A stretch of DNA of 47,171 nt from Oscillospiraceae bacterium (GTDB lineage: Bacteria; Bacillota; Clostridia; Oscillospirales; Oscillospiraceae). A program made the translations under genes and the position numbers. The first letter of the stretch is position 1; each line of letters opens with the position of its first letter. The stretch covers positions 1 through 47,171 of the forward strand of contig JAAWBF010000140.1 of the NCBI GenBank assembly GCA_022792555.1, read 5' to 3'. Under the pieces are notes generated by a model. The model was not told the DNA's origin. It ran no database searches and saw only the letters and a list, made by a program, of their open reading frames with translations. Shown here piece after piece: positions 6,757 through 15,499 of the stretch.

Positions 6757-8672
6757 GTCTTTTTCAAGGGAGAATTCGAATTTTCTAGTTTCTCCCGTTC
6801 GTTCAGCGCGGCGAGAATGCGCAGGCGTACCTGCTCAGGGTCGGTGAAGATCTGCGCGAAGGTGTCCCCGTCCATGTTTTCAAACTCCAGCAGGTAGGCG
6901 GCTACAATTTCCAATTCTTTTCGGTTGGCCCGCAGGATCTCCACACAGCGGTGGTAGGCCTGGTCGATGAGGGACTTCACCTCGGCGTCGATGAGGGCGG
7001 CAACCTCTTCGGAGTAGTTTTTGGTCTGAGCCATGCTCCGGCCAATAAAAACCTCGTCGTGGCCGGAGTCAAAGACCACATTGCCCACCCGGTCGCTCAT
7101 GCCGTAGCGCGTGACCATGTTGTGGGCGATGGCGGTGGCCTTTTGCAGGTCGTTCCCCGCGCCGGTGGAGATGTCCCCCAGGGCCATGGCCTCGGCGGCC
7201 CGGCCGCCCAGACAGACCGCGATGCGTTCGGTGAGCACCTGCCGGGACTGGAAGGACACGTCCTCCTGGGGCAGAGAGATGGTCATCCCCCCCGCCGTGC
7301 CGCGGGGGATGATGGTGATCTGGTGGACCGGGTCCTGGGTCTCCAGGCCGTGGATGACAATGGCGTGTCCCGCCTCGTGGTAGGCGGTGAGCTTGCGCTC
7401 CCGTTCAATCACCAGACGGCTCTTTTTCTCCGGCCCGGCGATCACTTTGATCACCGCGTCCCGCAGGTCCTGCATGGCGATAAACCGCTCCCGCCGCCGG
7501 GCGGCCAGAAGGGCGGCCTCGTTCATCAGGTTTTCCAGGTCGGCGCCGGTAAAGCCGCCGGTGGATTTGGCCAGCTCCTTGAGGGAGACGTCGTCCCCCA
7601 GAGGTTTGTTTCGGGCATGGACCCGCAGAATCTCCTCCCGGCCCTTGATATCTGGGTAACCCACATAGACCTGCCGGTCAAACCGGCCCGGCCGCAGGAG
7701 GGCGGGATCCAGAATATCCTGTCGGTTGGTGGCCGCCATCACAACGACCCCATCGTTGGAGCCGAAGCCGTCCATCTCAACCAAAAGCTGGTTGAGAGTC
7801 TGTTCCCGCTCATCATGTCCGCCCCCCAGGCCGGCGCCCCGCTGGCGGCCAACGGCGTCGATCTCGTCAATGAAGACGATGGCGGGGGCGTTTTTTTTCG
7901 CCTGGTCGAAGAGGTCCCGGACCCGGCTGGCGCCTACGCCGACATAGAGCTCCACAAAATCGGAGCCGGAGATGGACAAAAAGTGGACGCCAGCCTCTCC
8001 GGCCACCGCCTTGGCCAGTAAAGTCTTACCAGTCCCCGGCGGTCCCACCAGCAGCACCCCCTTGGGGATACGGGCCCCTAGGGCTAGGAAGCGCTTGGGC
8101 TCCTTGAGAAATTCGACGATCTCCTGGAGCTCTCCCTTCTCCTCCACCGCCCCGGCCACGTCATTGAAGGAGACCTTTTTGGTCTGCTCGGCGCTGGTGC
8201 GGGTGCGTGCCCGGCCAAAGCGGGCGGTCTTATCGCCGCCCCCTCCTCCGCCGTTCTGCCGGAGGAACATATAGTACCAAAGTAGGCCGAAGACCACAAA
8301 GACAGCCACCCAGGGAATGACACTCATCCAGACCGGTGCGCGGAAGGTGCCGGTGTAGTTGTAATACTCCAAAATTCCGGCCTGGTACTGGCTGACGATC
8401 AGGTCGTTGAAATCCTCATAGAAGACCTCAAAGCTGGGCAGCTCATAGGACACAATGGTGCTGCCCTGATAGGACTCTTTGAGTCTGAGGGTGAGCTTTT
8501 CCCCCCGGACCTCCACTTGGCTGACCTTGTGCTGCTCAAAGAGGGTGCGGATCTCCGCATAGGTGATCCCCTCAGCGGTATCAAAGCCACGCAGTGCCAA
8601 GACGGCAACCAGTAAAATGGCGGCAATCAGCAGGTAAAAGCCGACGTCGCGCAGACTACCCTTTCTTCTCAA
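6753..8672 (-). CDS. ftsH: ATP-dependent zinc metalloprotease FtsH
   Basis: A 639-residue membrane protease. Two N-terminal membrane spans (about 12-28 and 117-136) flank an extracytoplasmic domain. The AAA+ domain has Walker A GPPGTGKT (210-217), Walker B IVFIDEID (265-272) and the pore and arginine-finger regions. The M41 peptidase site is HEAGH (432-436). FtsH degrades misfolded or unassembled membrane proteins and some regulators. Gene order tilS-hpt-ftsH is classic for Firmicutes. A Gly-rich linker (residues 141-146) precedes the AAA domain. The length is normal. The short C-terminus SPLKKT ends inside the next operon's promoter. Confidence 0.97.
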   Translation of the reverse strand: MRRKGSLRDVGFYLLIAAILLVAVLALRGFDTAEGITYAEIRTLFEQHKVSQVEVRGEKLTLRLKESYQGSTIVSYELPSFEVFYEDFNDLIVSQYQAGILEYYNYTGTFRAPVWMSVIPWVAVFVVFGLLWYYMFLRQNGGGGGGDKTARFGRARTRTSAEQTKKVSFNDVAGAVEEKGELQEIVEFLKEPKRFLALGARIPKGVLLVGPPGTGKTLLAKAVAGEAGVHFLSISGSDFVELYVGVGASRVRDLFDQAKKNAPAIVFIDEIDAVGRQRGAGLGGGHDEREQTLNQLLVEMDGFGSNDGVVVMAATNRQDILDPALLRPGRFDRQVYVGYPDIKGREEILRVHARNKPLGDDVSLKELAKSTGGFTGADLENLMNEAALLAARRRERFIAMQDLRDAVIKVIAGPEKKSRLVIERERKLTAYHEAGHAIVIHGLETQDPVHQITIIPRGTAGGMTISLPQEDVSFQSRQVLTERIAVCLGGRAAEAMALGDISTGAGNDLQKATAIAHNMVTRYGMSDRVGNVVFDSGHDEVFIGRSMAQTKNYSEEVAALIDAEVKSLIDQAYHRCVEILRANRKELEIVAAYLLEFENMDGDTFAQIFTDPEQVRLRILAALNEREKLENSNSPLKKT

Positions 8673-8690
8673 ACGCAGAACCCTCCCAGC

Positions 8691-8706
8691 GGGGCCGTCC
8701 GGCCCC
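8691..8706. other. Small GC hairpin between hpt and ftsH
   Basis: GGGGCC/GGCCCC with a GTCC loop in the 88-base gap between hpt and ftsH. There is no T-run, so it is not an intrinsic terminator; it could be an RNA-processing or stability hairpin. Confidence 0.35.
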
Positions 8707-8760
8707 GGTTACGTTCATTCCAAACCGTTCCCAGCGGGACGGAAAGACGGACCCCTCCGG

Positions 8761-9303
8761 TCACTTTTGATAGACACAAGGCTTTAGAATCCCTATGTAG
8801 GGCAGATTGCGGTACTGCTCTGCATAATCCAACCCATACCCGACAACAAATTCGTCGGGAATAGAGAAGCCGGAGTAGTCCGCCTCCACCGGTTTGATCC
8901 GGCGGGAGGGCTTATCCAGCAGGGTACACAGCCGGATAGAGGCTGGATGCCGGGCCTGGAGGATTTGAAGCAGGTAGTGCAGGGTATTTCCGCTGTCCAG
9001 GATATCCTCCACAACGATGATGTCCTTCCCCTCGATCTGCTCGGTGAGGTCCTTGACAATTTTCACCTGACCGGAGGAGGTGACACCCGCGCCGTAGGAG
9101 GATACCGCCATAAAGTCCACCGTACAGGGCCGGGTGATGCTCCGCACCAGATCGGCCATAAAGATAAAGGAGCCCCGCAGTACGCTGATCAACAGCGGCT
9201 TCCGGTCAACATAGTCCTGGTCAATCTGGGCGCCCATCTCAGCCACCCGCGTCCGAAGTTCGTCTTCTGTAAAAAGAATCCGTTCAATGTCCTGATGCAG
9301 CAT
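8761..9303 (-). CDS. hpt: Hypoxanthine phosphoribosyltransferase
   Basis: A 180-residue type I phosphoribosyltransferase. The PRPP loop is VVEDILDSGNT (97-107), preceded by the flexible SSYG loop (68-71) and the LLISVLRGSFIF strand (37-48). It ends with FVVGYGLDYAEQYRNLPYIG, typical of bacterial Hpt. It salvages hypoxanthine and guanine to IMP and GMP. It lies between tilS and ftsH. The RBS GAAAGGATGAG precedes the ATG. In some Bacilli Hpt also takes part in ftsH control with TilS; that is known elsewhere and not shown here. Confidence 0.95.
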   Translation of the reverse strand: MLHQDIERILFTEDELRTRVAEMGAQIDQDYVDRKPLLISVLRGSFIFMADLVRSITRPCTVDFMAVSSYGAGVTSSGQVKIVKDLTEQIEGKDIIVVEDILDSGNTLHYLLQILQARHPASIRLCTLLDKPSRRIKPVEADYSGFSIPDEFVVGYGLDYAEQYRNLPYIGILKPCVYQK

Positions 9304-9357
9304 GATGTGCTCATCCTTTCCTGCCCCCGAAGGGGCGTTCTCTCTCTTTGACAGCTC

Positions 9358-9420
9358 CTATAGCGGCTCTCAAAATTACTGACACGCTCTCCCCCTCCAC
9401 TCTGGGGAGGGGGAGAAAAC
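9358..9420 (-). repeat. 3'-region hairpin element, family A (after tilS)
   Basis: Minus strand: hairpin CTCCCCCTCCCC...GGAGGGGGAG, then TCAGTAATTTTGAGAGCCGC and CTATAG. The end is the mirrored arm shared by the family A copies. It starts 6 bases after the tilS stop and fills most of the tilS-hpt gap. Confidence 0.65.
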
Positions 9421-9426
9421 AATTTA

Positions 9427-10854
9427 TCATCGCGATACGCAGGGATTGGCAGACTGCTGCATCCTGAGCATCGCTGTCTCCATGGTCTCCTGCTGGAGAA
9501 AATTTACCTCAAAGGCGGGCTGGCCAGGTTGAGCCAGCCGGTCCCGGTGGGGGCCAAATTCAGCCGCGGCCAGCACCCCCTGCCCGTCTGCCAGAACGGG
9601 GATGAGTTCCCGCGTCCAAACAGGGAGCTTGGCTTCTATCATCAGCTTTTTGACGGACTTGCCGGGCCGCCAGGGGGGGCGCAGAACATCCCCTGTCTGC
9701 CGGGAGCGGACCACGGGCGGACCGTCCAGCTCCGCCGCCAGATAAAAATGATCCCGGCTGTGGACCGCTCCGGCGGGGCAGGTCACAGGGCGGCAAAGAA
9801 CATGCCAAAAGCTGCCCACCGGGCAGGTCTCCCCATCCAGACACAGGGGAACCGGGTCCAGCCGGGGGGGCGTGTCCGCAAATTTGCCCAGATACAGCCC
9901 GTTGTAAATCCGCCTGGCCCGCAGGCCGTGGGGCAGACAGACAAACCCGGAGGGGCTGTCCTCTGCCCGGCACAGCGCCGCCACAGCCTTTAAATGGGCG
10001 GCAGTGCAGCCCTCCCTCAGCCCCAACATGATCAGCAGCTGGCGCACTGCCCGGTGGGCGATGGGGTCCGGCAGGGAGGCGATAGCTCGGACTGGGATCG
10101 TAAGGCCCTCCCCCAGCGGTTCAGCCTTCTGGCAGACCTCCTCCGCCTGGGTGGTCAGATAGGTGTGATCCAGCCGCAGGGACTGGGCGCTCTCCCCCAT
10201 ACGCTGGGCCAGCCGGGGGTTGAGGGCGCGCAGGCGGGGCATAATCTCCTGCCGGAGGAAATTACGGGTATAGGACAGATCTTGATTAGAGCTGTCCTCC
10301 ACATGAGGAATGCCGTGCTGGGCCAGATAGGCCAGGATCTCCGACCGGGTGACAGTGAGCAGAGGGCGCACAATCTCCCCCCGCCGGGGGGGAATGCCGG
10401 TGAGTCCCTGGAGGCCCGTCCCGCGGATCAGATGGATCAGCATGGTCTCCGCGTTGTCGTCGGCATTGTGGGCGGTGGCAATGCGGCTGGCCCCCAGGTC
10501 TGATGCCGCCTGGCGGAGAAAGGTATAGCGCATAGTCCGGGCGGTCTCCTCCAGATTGGCCCCGGCGGCCTGGGCGGTCACATCCCCTGTTCCCAGGCGG
10601 AACGGGATATGCTGTTCGGCGCACCAACCGGCCACAAAGGCGGCGTCCCGGTCAGACTCCCTCCCCCGCAGCTGGTGGTTGAAATGGGCGACGGCCAGGG
10701 AGAAGCCCAGCTTTTCTCCCAGTCCGGCCAGCACATGGAGCAGGCACATGGAGTCCGCTCCGCCGGAGACGGCGCACAGGACGGTGCCCCCAGTGGGCAG
10801 CATATCGTATTGGACGGCCAGGGCACGCACACACGGTTCCAGGTCCAAGTTCAT
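9427..10854 (-). CDS. tilS: tRNA(Ile) lysidine synthetase
   Basis: A 475-residue protein with the N-type ATP pyrophosphatase P-loop SGGADS (30-35), the HFNHQLRG segment (57-64) and a C-terminal TilS domain (RSRQTGDVLRPPWRPGKSVK region) that binds tRNA. It converts C34 of tRNA-Ile(CAU) to lysidine, so that AUA is read as Ile. The start at 10854 follows GGGAGGCGAG closely, and the dnaB stop is only 9 bases upstream, so the two are translated from one message. The length is normal. Confidence 0.95.
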   Translation of the reverse strand: MNLDLEPCVRALAVQYDMLPTGGTVLCAVSGGADSMCLLHVLAGLGEKLGFSLAVAHFNHQLRGRESDRDAAFVAGWCAEQHIPFRLGTGDVTAQAAGANLEETARTMRYTFLRQAASDLGASRIATAHNADDNAETMLIHLIRGTGLQGLTGIPPRRGEIVRPLLTVTRSEILAYLAQHGIPHVEDSSNQDLSYTRNFLRQEIMPRLRALNPRLAQRMGESAQSLRLDHTYLTTQAEEVCQKAEPLGEGLTIPVRAIASLPDPIAHRAVRQLLIMLGLREGCTAAHLKAVAALCRAEDSPSGFVCLPHGLRARRIYNGLYLGKFADTPPRLDPVPLCLDGETCPVGSFWHVLCRPVTCPAGAVHSRDHFYLAAELDGPPVVRSRQTGDVLRPPWRPGKSVKKLMIEAKLPVWTRELIPVLADGQGVLAAAEFGPHRDRLAQPGQPAFEVNFLQQETMETAMLRMQQSANPCVSR

Positions 10855-10863
10855 CTCGCCTCC

Positions 10864-12207
10864 CTACTCCGTGTGCCTGCGGTCCAGCGAGGAGAAGGTG
10901 GTGTACTCCGGCAGCCACTGGAGTTCCACCGTCCCGGTCTCTCCGTGGCGGTTTTTGGCGATGATACACTCGGCCAGGTTGTGGTTTTCGGTCTCCTCGT
11001 CGTAGTAGTCCTCCCGATAGAGGAAGAGGACGATGTCGGCATCCTGTTCAATGGCGCCGGATTCCCGCAGGTCGGAGAGAATGGGGCGTTTGTTGGACCG
11101 GGCCACACCGGCGCGGGAGAGCTGGCTGAGACACAGAACTGGCACTTGCAGCTCCTTTGCCATAATTTTCAGTGCCCTGGAGATGTCGGACACCACCTGC
11201 TGGCGGTTTTCTCCGGCGTAATTCCGTCCACCTGCCGAGGTCATAAGCTGAAGGTAGTCTATGACTACCAGCCCCAGATTATCCACCCGGCGGCATTTGG
11301 CATTCATATCGGCCACCGACAGGGAGGGATTGTCATCAATGAGGATCTGCGTTTTGTTCAGGGCCGCCGAGGCAGCGGCGATTTTTACCCAGTCGTCCTC
11401 GTTGAGGCGGCCTGTCACCAGCTTCTTGTTGTCCACAAAGGCCTCCCCGGAGATCAGACGCATGGCCAGCTGCTCCCGGCTCATCTCCAGGGAGAAAAAG
11501 ACCACGGTTTTCCCGGAGTATTTCCCCGCATGGAGGAGGATATTCAGCGCCATGGAGGTTTTACCCATGCCGGGCCGGGCAGCCAGGAGGATCAGGTCGG
11601 AACGGTTGAGGCCGGAGATGGCGTTGTCCACATCGGGCAGGCCGGTGGAGAGCCCTGGCACCGTCGAGCCGCTGGCGGCCAGCTCGTTGAGCCGGTCGTA
11701 GACGTTCAGCAGAACGGTGGAGATGTGCTCCAGCCCCTGGGCGGCGCGGCCCTGGCGGATGGCATAGATGCGCTGCTCCACCGCCTCTAAGACCTCCTGA
11801 GCCGTGCCGGTGCCCTCCTGGACCATGGCGGTCATAGCCCCGGCAGTCTCGGCGATCCGCCGCAGGAGCGCCTTGTCCTTGACGATAGCGACATACTCCC
11901 GGACATTGGCCGCCGTGGGGGTGATCTCCATGAGCTGGAGGACATAGTTGCGGGAGGTGTTCTCATCGTATACCCCGTTGAGCCGCATGTGTTCCAGCAC
12001 AGTCACCGGGTCGACGGTCTGGGAGAAGTTGAACATGGAGTAGATGGTCTCATAGATCTCCCGGTTGGTCCGCAGGTAGAAGGCGTCCGGCTTCAGCGCT
12101 TCGATCACCTCTGGGATACAGCGGGCGTCGATCAGCATAGCCCCCAGCACCGCCTGCTCAGCCTCCGCCGAGTGGGGCATCTGCCGCACCAGCAGCTCCT
12201 CGTCCAT
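10864..12207 (-). CDS. dnaB: Replicative DNA helicase DnaB
   Basis: 447 residues from the ATG at 12207, which follows AAGGAGGACGCTT. The open frame extends to 12267, but that extra part runs into an inserted repeat (12234-12399) and has no RBS of this quality. The N-terminal domain (MDEELLVRQMPHSAEAEQAV) is followed by a linker helix and a RecA-like motor with Walker A ARPGMGKTS (210-218), Walker B LVVIDYLQLM and the DnaB H4 region. It unwinds DNA at the fork, with the loader encoded at 1705-2712 as likely partner. The gene follows rplI and precedes tilS. Confidence 0.97.
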   Translation of the reverse strand: MDEELLVRQMPHSAEAEQAVLGAMLIDARCIPEVIEALKPDAFYLRTNREIYETIYSMFNFSQTVDPVTVLEHMRLNGVYDENTSRNYVLQLMEITPTAANVREYVAIVKDKALLRRIAETAGAMTAMVQEGTGTAQEVLEAVEQRIYAIRQGRAAQGLEHISTVLLNVYDRLNELAASGSTVPGLSTGLPDVDNAISGLNRSDLILLAARPGMGKTSMALNILLHAGKYSGKTVVFFSLEMSREQLAMRLISGEAFVDNKKLVTGRLNEDDWVKIAAASAALNKTQILIDDNPSLSVADMNAKCRRVDNLGLVVIDYLQLMTSAGGRNYAGENRQQVVSDISRALKIMAKELQVPVLCLSQLSRAGVARSNKRPILSDLRESGAIEQDADIVLFLYREDYYDEETENHNLAECIIAKNRHGETGTVELQWLPEYTTFSSLDRRHTE

Positions 12208-12233
12208 AAGCGTCCTCCTTGCAAACGTACTTA

Positions 12234-12399
12234 CTAGAGTCCGTTTGAAAACGGTCAACATACCCAAACAACGGGTCTTTTCCGCTGCACCACGTTAAAA
12301 AATCTTGAAAGACACAGCGTATTCCTGTGATTTTTTGCCTTGTTCAGCGAAAAAATCCCTCGCTGTTGGACGCATTGCCAGTTTTAAAACAGACTCTAG
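12234..12399 (-). repeat. 166-bp inverted-repeat element, family B full copy 1
   Basis: The ends are CTAGAGTCCGTTTGAAAACGG (12234-12254, reading across) and CCAGTTTTAAAACAGACTC with TAG (12378-12399), mirror images apart from a few gaps. The interior on the minus strand has AATGC, GCGAGGGATTTTTTCGCTG, AACAAGGC, AAAAAATC, a TTTCAAG block, TTAACG and CAGCG. The same blocks occur in the same order in the 166-bp copy at 22808-22973. The interior folds into hairpins (GATTTTTT with AAAAAATC). It has no ORF and sits between rplI and dnaB. Confidence 0.75.
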
Positions 12400-12485
12400 C
12401 AGTGCTCAAAAACAGCAATCGAGCTTTTCCTTGTCTCCACCCACGGAGGGGGTGGAGACAATATCAGCAATTTTGAGAACTGCTC
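12396..12485 (-). repeat. 3'-region hairpin element, family A (after rplI)
   Basis: This is the most complete copy. The left arm CTAGCAGTGCTCAAAAACAG and the right arm TTTTGAGAACTGCTCG are mirror-like, and the central hairpin is TTGTCTCCACC (12431-12441)/GGTGGAGACAA (12451-12461). It overlaps the end of the 166-bp element by the four bases CTAG, so the two elements are stacked between rplI and dnaB. Confidence 0.75.
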
Positions 12486-12509
12486 GTTGTTTCCGCCGAA
12501 AACCCGAAG

Positions 12510-12956
12510 CTACTCCTCGCTGACCACGACTTTGACAGTCCCCGTCACCTCATACCCCAGCTTGCACTTGAGGGTATAGGTCCCAAAGCTCTTGATAGGC
12601 TCCTCCTGGACAATCTTGGCCTTGTTGATCTCCAGACCGTGCTGGGCCTTGAGGGTGTCCGCGATCTCCTTGGAGGTGACAGCCCCGAAGAGCCGCCCAC
12701 CGTTGCCCGCCTTGGCCTTGATCTGGACGGTGCAGGACTTCAGCTTCTCGGCCACCGCCTGGGCCTCGGCCTTCTCGGCGGCCTCCTGGGCCTTGCGGGC
12801 CTTGTCCTGCATCTTCATCTTGTTTACATTGTCGGCGGTGGCCTCCACAGCCAGCTTCCGGGGCAGGAGGTAGTTGCGGGCGTAGCCGTCCGAGGCCTCA
12901 ATGAGCTGGCCCTTTTTGCCCTGGCCCTTGACGTCCTGCTGTAAAATCACTTTCAT
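12510..12956 (-). CDS. rplI: 50S ribosomal protein L9
   Basis: A 148-residue protein with the L9 N-domain (MKVILQQDVKGQGKKGQ, then GYARNYLLPRKLA) that binds 23S rRNA. A long charged central helix (residues 50-75, Ala/Glu/Lys-rich) follows, then a C-domain with GGRLFGAVTSKEIAD. The length is standard. The RBS AAAGGATG precedes the ATG. It lies between gdpP and dnaB, the usual Firmicutes order. Confidence 0.97.
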   Translation of the reverse strand: MKVILQQDVKGQGKKGQLIEASDGYARNYLLPRKLAVEATADNVNKMKMQDKARKAQEAAEKAEAQAVAEKLKSCTVQIKAKAGNGGRLFGAVTSKEIADTLKAQHGLEINKAKIVQEEPIKSFGTYTLKCKLGYEVTGTVKVVVSEE

Positions 12957-13064
12957 GGTTATTTCATCCTTTCTATCTCTGCCCGGTTCTGTTCCTCCGG
13001 GTGCTGCATGTTTTGGATGGTAGAATCTGCTTCTCCTGCTTCGAGGGGGGAGAGGAAACAGACG

Positions 13065-15059
13065 CTATGCCTCAAAATACTGGTCGATGGACTGGAGGAG
13101 CTGCCGGGATACATCACTGAGGGCTCCTGGGATCTGTCCCCCGGCGGCGGTGGCGTTGCCCCCTCCGCCTAACCGCTCCAAAATGACCTGGACATTGATC
13201 TCCCCCATACTCCGGGCGGAGATCAGCACCCGGTCTCCCTCTGGGGAGAGGACGAAGGAGGCGGAGATCCCCGCGATGTTGAGCAACTCGTCGGCGGCCT
13301 GTGCGCCGGGGACCCGGCCTATGGCGTGATCCACCGCGGCCACCGCCACCCCATCCCGGTAAAGCTGTGCTTTCTGGATAATATTGTACTTGGCGATGGT
13401 GCTCTCCAGGTCGTTTTGGAAAAACTTTTTGACATCGCTGGTGTCCGCCCCGCAGCGGCGTAAAAACGCCGCAGCTTCAAAGGTCCGGCCGCCGGTGCGC
13501 ATGGTAAAGTGCTTGGTATCCAGCACGATGCCAGCCAGAAGGGCCTCCGCCTCGGTGCGCAGCAGATCGCCGGGGTCCAAGAGGTACTGGAGCAGCTCGG
13601 TCACAAGCTCACAGGCGGAGGAGGCGTAGGGCTCGTGAAAGTTGAGGGCGGCGTTGGCGATATAGGTAGCCGCCCGGCGGTGGTGGTCAATGACCGCCAC
13701 TTTATTGCACGAGAGGAGCAGCTCCTCGGACAGGGCCTGTTCGGGCCGGTTGGTATCCACCACCACCAGCAGAGAGCGAGAGTCCGCCAGAATGATGGCG
13801 TCCTGAACGGTGAGGAAGACATTCTCATATTCAGGCAGAGCGGCCAGCCGGGCGGCCATCTCGCTGGCCGAATTGGGGTTGCTGTCCTTGATGATGTGGG
13901 CGGAGATCCCACGCTTGCGGGCAATGGCGCACACCCCGGCCGCCGCGCCGATGCAGTCCAGATCGGGGGCCTTGTGGCCCATGATAAAGACATAGGAGGT
14001 ATCGGACACCAGCTCCCCTAGGGCGTTGGCCATGACCCGGCTTTTGACCTTGGTACGCCGCTCCGTCTCCTTGGTCCTGCCGCCGTAAAACTCAAAGTTG
14101 AACTGATTTTTGATGACCGCCTGGTCGCCGCCCCGGGAGAGCGCCATCTCCACCGAGAGGGAGGCATACTGAAAGAGCTCCTGAAGGCTCCCGGCGTCCC
14201 TGCCGATGCCGATAGAGAGGGTGGCGGGGATACCGGCGGCATTTTGGATGGCGTGGACCGCGTCCAGCACCGCAAACTTGCTGTCCTGAAAGGCCTTTAA
14301 ATGGCGGGATTCAAAGAGGAAGAGATAGCGATCTCGGTCGTACTTAGTAAAAATGCCCTGGGCCGGGGCGGCCCACTGGTCCAGCTTTTCGTCAATGGCG
14401 CTCATAAGGGCAGACTTGGCGTTGTCATTCTGTCCCTTCATCAGCTCCTCGTAGTTGTCCAGGGTCAAAATGGCGGCGACAGGACGGGCGTCGTAATAGA
14501 TGTCCCGCAGGCTGGCATACTCGGTCACATCCACCCAGTAGGTGGTGGCCAGATAGCTGCGGTTTCCGCCCTCGTCGGTGCGGAGAAGGTGACCGTATAC
14601 CAGGAACCGGCGCTGGCCCAGAGGGACCTCCTCCGGACAGGCGCTCTTGCCCTCCATCAGCCAGCGGGAGGAGAAGCCGGGGACCGCCTCTGAGAGCTTG
14701 AGATCAAAGAGATGCTCCCGCTCCCCGGTGATCTGGAGAAAACGGTCATTAGACCAGATGACGTCGTCGCTGTCCGGACGAAAGATCACCATAGGCAGGG
14801 GGGCGTTGACCACAGTATCTTTGGTGGCGGCGTCAATACTGTCGGTATAGGTCTCTAGATAGCGGAGGATCTCGCTCTGCCGCTGGGTATTGCATCGGCG
14901 GAAGTAGAAATAGAGCAGGATCACAACGGCCCCCTCCACTGCCGCCAGCCGCCAGCTTCCCCACAGCCCGGAGGCCAGTGCAAAGAGCACAAGACAGATA
15001 AAGTACAGCCGCAGGCTGGGCTCCAGCAGGTGGGACAGCTTCTTTTTGCGCATGATCAT
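13065..15059 (-). CDS. gdpP: Cyclic-di-AMP phosphodiesterase GdpP (DHH-DHHA1)
   Basis: A 664-residue membrane-bound phosphodiesterase. Two N-terminal membrane spans (about 15-32 and 36-52) are followed by a PAS-like domain, then a degenerate GGDEF domain (around residues 175-305). The DHH domain has GHKAPDLDCIG and VIDHHRR, and the DHHA1 domain ends with LGGGGNATAAGGQIPG. It hydrolyses c-di-AMP to pApA and so tunes wall and osmotic homeostasis. The start could be ATG 15059 or ATG 15053; AGAGGCGG fits the latter slightly better. A promoter and a strong hairpin lie upstream. rplI follows 108 bases downstream. Confidence 0.94.
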   Translation of the reverse strand: MIMRKKKLSHLLEPSLRLYFICLVLFALASGLWGSWRLAAVEGAVVILLYFYFRRCNTQRQSEILRYLETYTDSIDAATKDTVVNAPLPMVIFRPDSDDVIWSNDRFLQITGEREHLFDLKLSEAVPGFSSRWLMEGKSACPEEVPLGQRRFLVYGHLLRTDEGGNRSYLATTYWVDVTEYASLRDIYYDARPVAAILTLDNYEELMKGQNDNAKSALMSAIDEKLDQWAAPAQGIFTKYDRDRYLFLFESRHLKAFQDSKFAVLDAVHAIQNAAGIPATLSIGIGRDAGSLQELFQYASLSVEMALSRGGDQAVIKNQFNFEFYGGRTKETERRTKVKSRVMANALGELVSDTSYVFIMGHKAPDLDCIGAAAGVCAIARKRGISAHIIKDSNPNSASEMAARLAALPEYENVFLTVQDAIILADSRSLLVVVDTNRPEQALSEELLLSCNKVAVIDHHRRAATYIANAALNFHEPYASSACELVTELLQYLLDPGDLLRTEAEALLAGIVLDTKHFTMRTGGRTFEAAAFLRRCGADTSDVKKFFQNDLESTIAKYNIIQKAQLYRDGVAVAAVDHAIGRVPGAQAADELLNIAGISASFVLSPEGDRVLISARSMGEINVQVILERLGGGGNATAAGGQIPGALSDVSRQLLQSIDQYFEA

Positions 15060-15125
15060 CCGCCTCTCTGCTCCGGTCCAAACGCGCCGTCAGGCGCGCA
15101 AAGCGCGGTCCGGTAAAAGCTAAGA

Positions 15126-15151
15126 GCCTTGAAAGCCTCGGCTTTCAAGGC
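15126..15151. promoter_or_regulatory. Perfect hairpin in the gdpP leader
   Basis: GCCTTGAAAGCC (15126-15137) and GGCTTTCAAGGC (15140-15151) form a perfect 12-base palindrome with only two bases between, so a 10-11-bp stem in RNA. It lies between the candidate gdpP promoter and the gene. There is no T-run after it on the minus strand. It might be an operator or an RNA structure. Confidence 0.45.
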
Positions 15152-15175
15152 ACTTGAATGTCTTCCGTCTGCGTT

Positions 15176-15204
15176 ATTATATCAAACAGCGCCTTTGAAA
15201 GCAA
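15176..15204 (-). promoter_or_regulatory. Candidate sigma-A promoter for gdpP
   Basis: Minus strand: TTGCTT (15199-15204), a 17-base spacer, TATAAT (15176-15181), about 115 bases before the gdpP start. The -10 box is perfect. Confidence 0.6.
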
Positions 15205-15215
15205 GGGTGAGACGC

Positions 15216-15325
15216 GGCTGGGAGCCTCCACCGCGAAGATTTATTTGTGTGCTTCCCCCGCCGGAGGAGGGGGAAACACGGATAAAAACTCTGCTCTTGA
15301 GACACGCCCATGCGGCTGGAGCAAA
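15216..15325 (+). repeat. Dispersed intergenic repeat, family C copy 2
   Basis: It contains GAAGATTTATTTGTGTG, a CTTCCCCCGCC...GGAGGGGGAA hairpin, GATAAAAAC, a GACACGCCC segment and CGGCTGGA in the same order as the minus strand of 528-619 and its flank. There is no ORF with neighbour-like codon use. It lies between the divergent gdpP and 15500 genes. Confidence 0.6.
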
Positions 15326-15347
15326 ATCATGAATAGAAAATTACGCC

Positions 15348-15376
15348 TTTACAGGCCGGAATTTTTGCGTTACAAT
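15348..15376 (+). promoter_or_regulatory. Candidate sigma-A promoter for the 15500 gene
   Basis: TTTACA (15348-15353), a 17-base spacer, TACAAT (15371-15376), about 120 bases before the ATG at 15500. Confidence 0.55.
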
Positions 15377-15499
15377 ATGCTTATAGTAGTATTTCGATGG
15401 AATGGCGCTTCTTTTCGTGTATAAGTGGGAGAATTTCCCGGATATGTAGAGAGCGGCAGCTTAGGAAGCATTTGATATTTGATAACAGGAGGCGTGTCC

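Noticed and set aside
6951-8021. A 356-codon plus-strand ORF opposite ftsH
   Set aside because: It is a shadow of ftsH in GC-rich DNA, without RBS or recognisable domains.
10609-11790. A 393-codon plus-strand ORF opposite tilS and dnaB
   Set aside because: It crosses two well-identified genes on the other strand and has no family features.
12208-12267. A dnaB start 20 codons further upstream
   Set aside because: The extra part runs into the 166-bp repeat and has no RBS, while the ATG at 12207 has AAGGAGGACGCTT and begins with the normal DnaB N-terminus.
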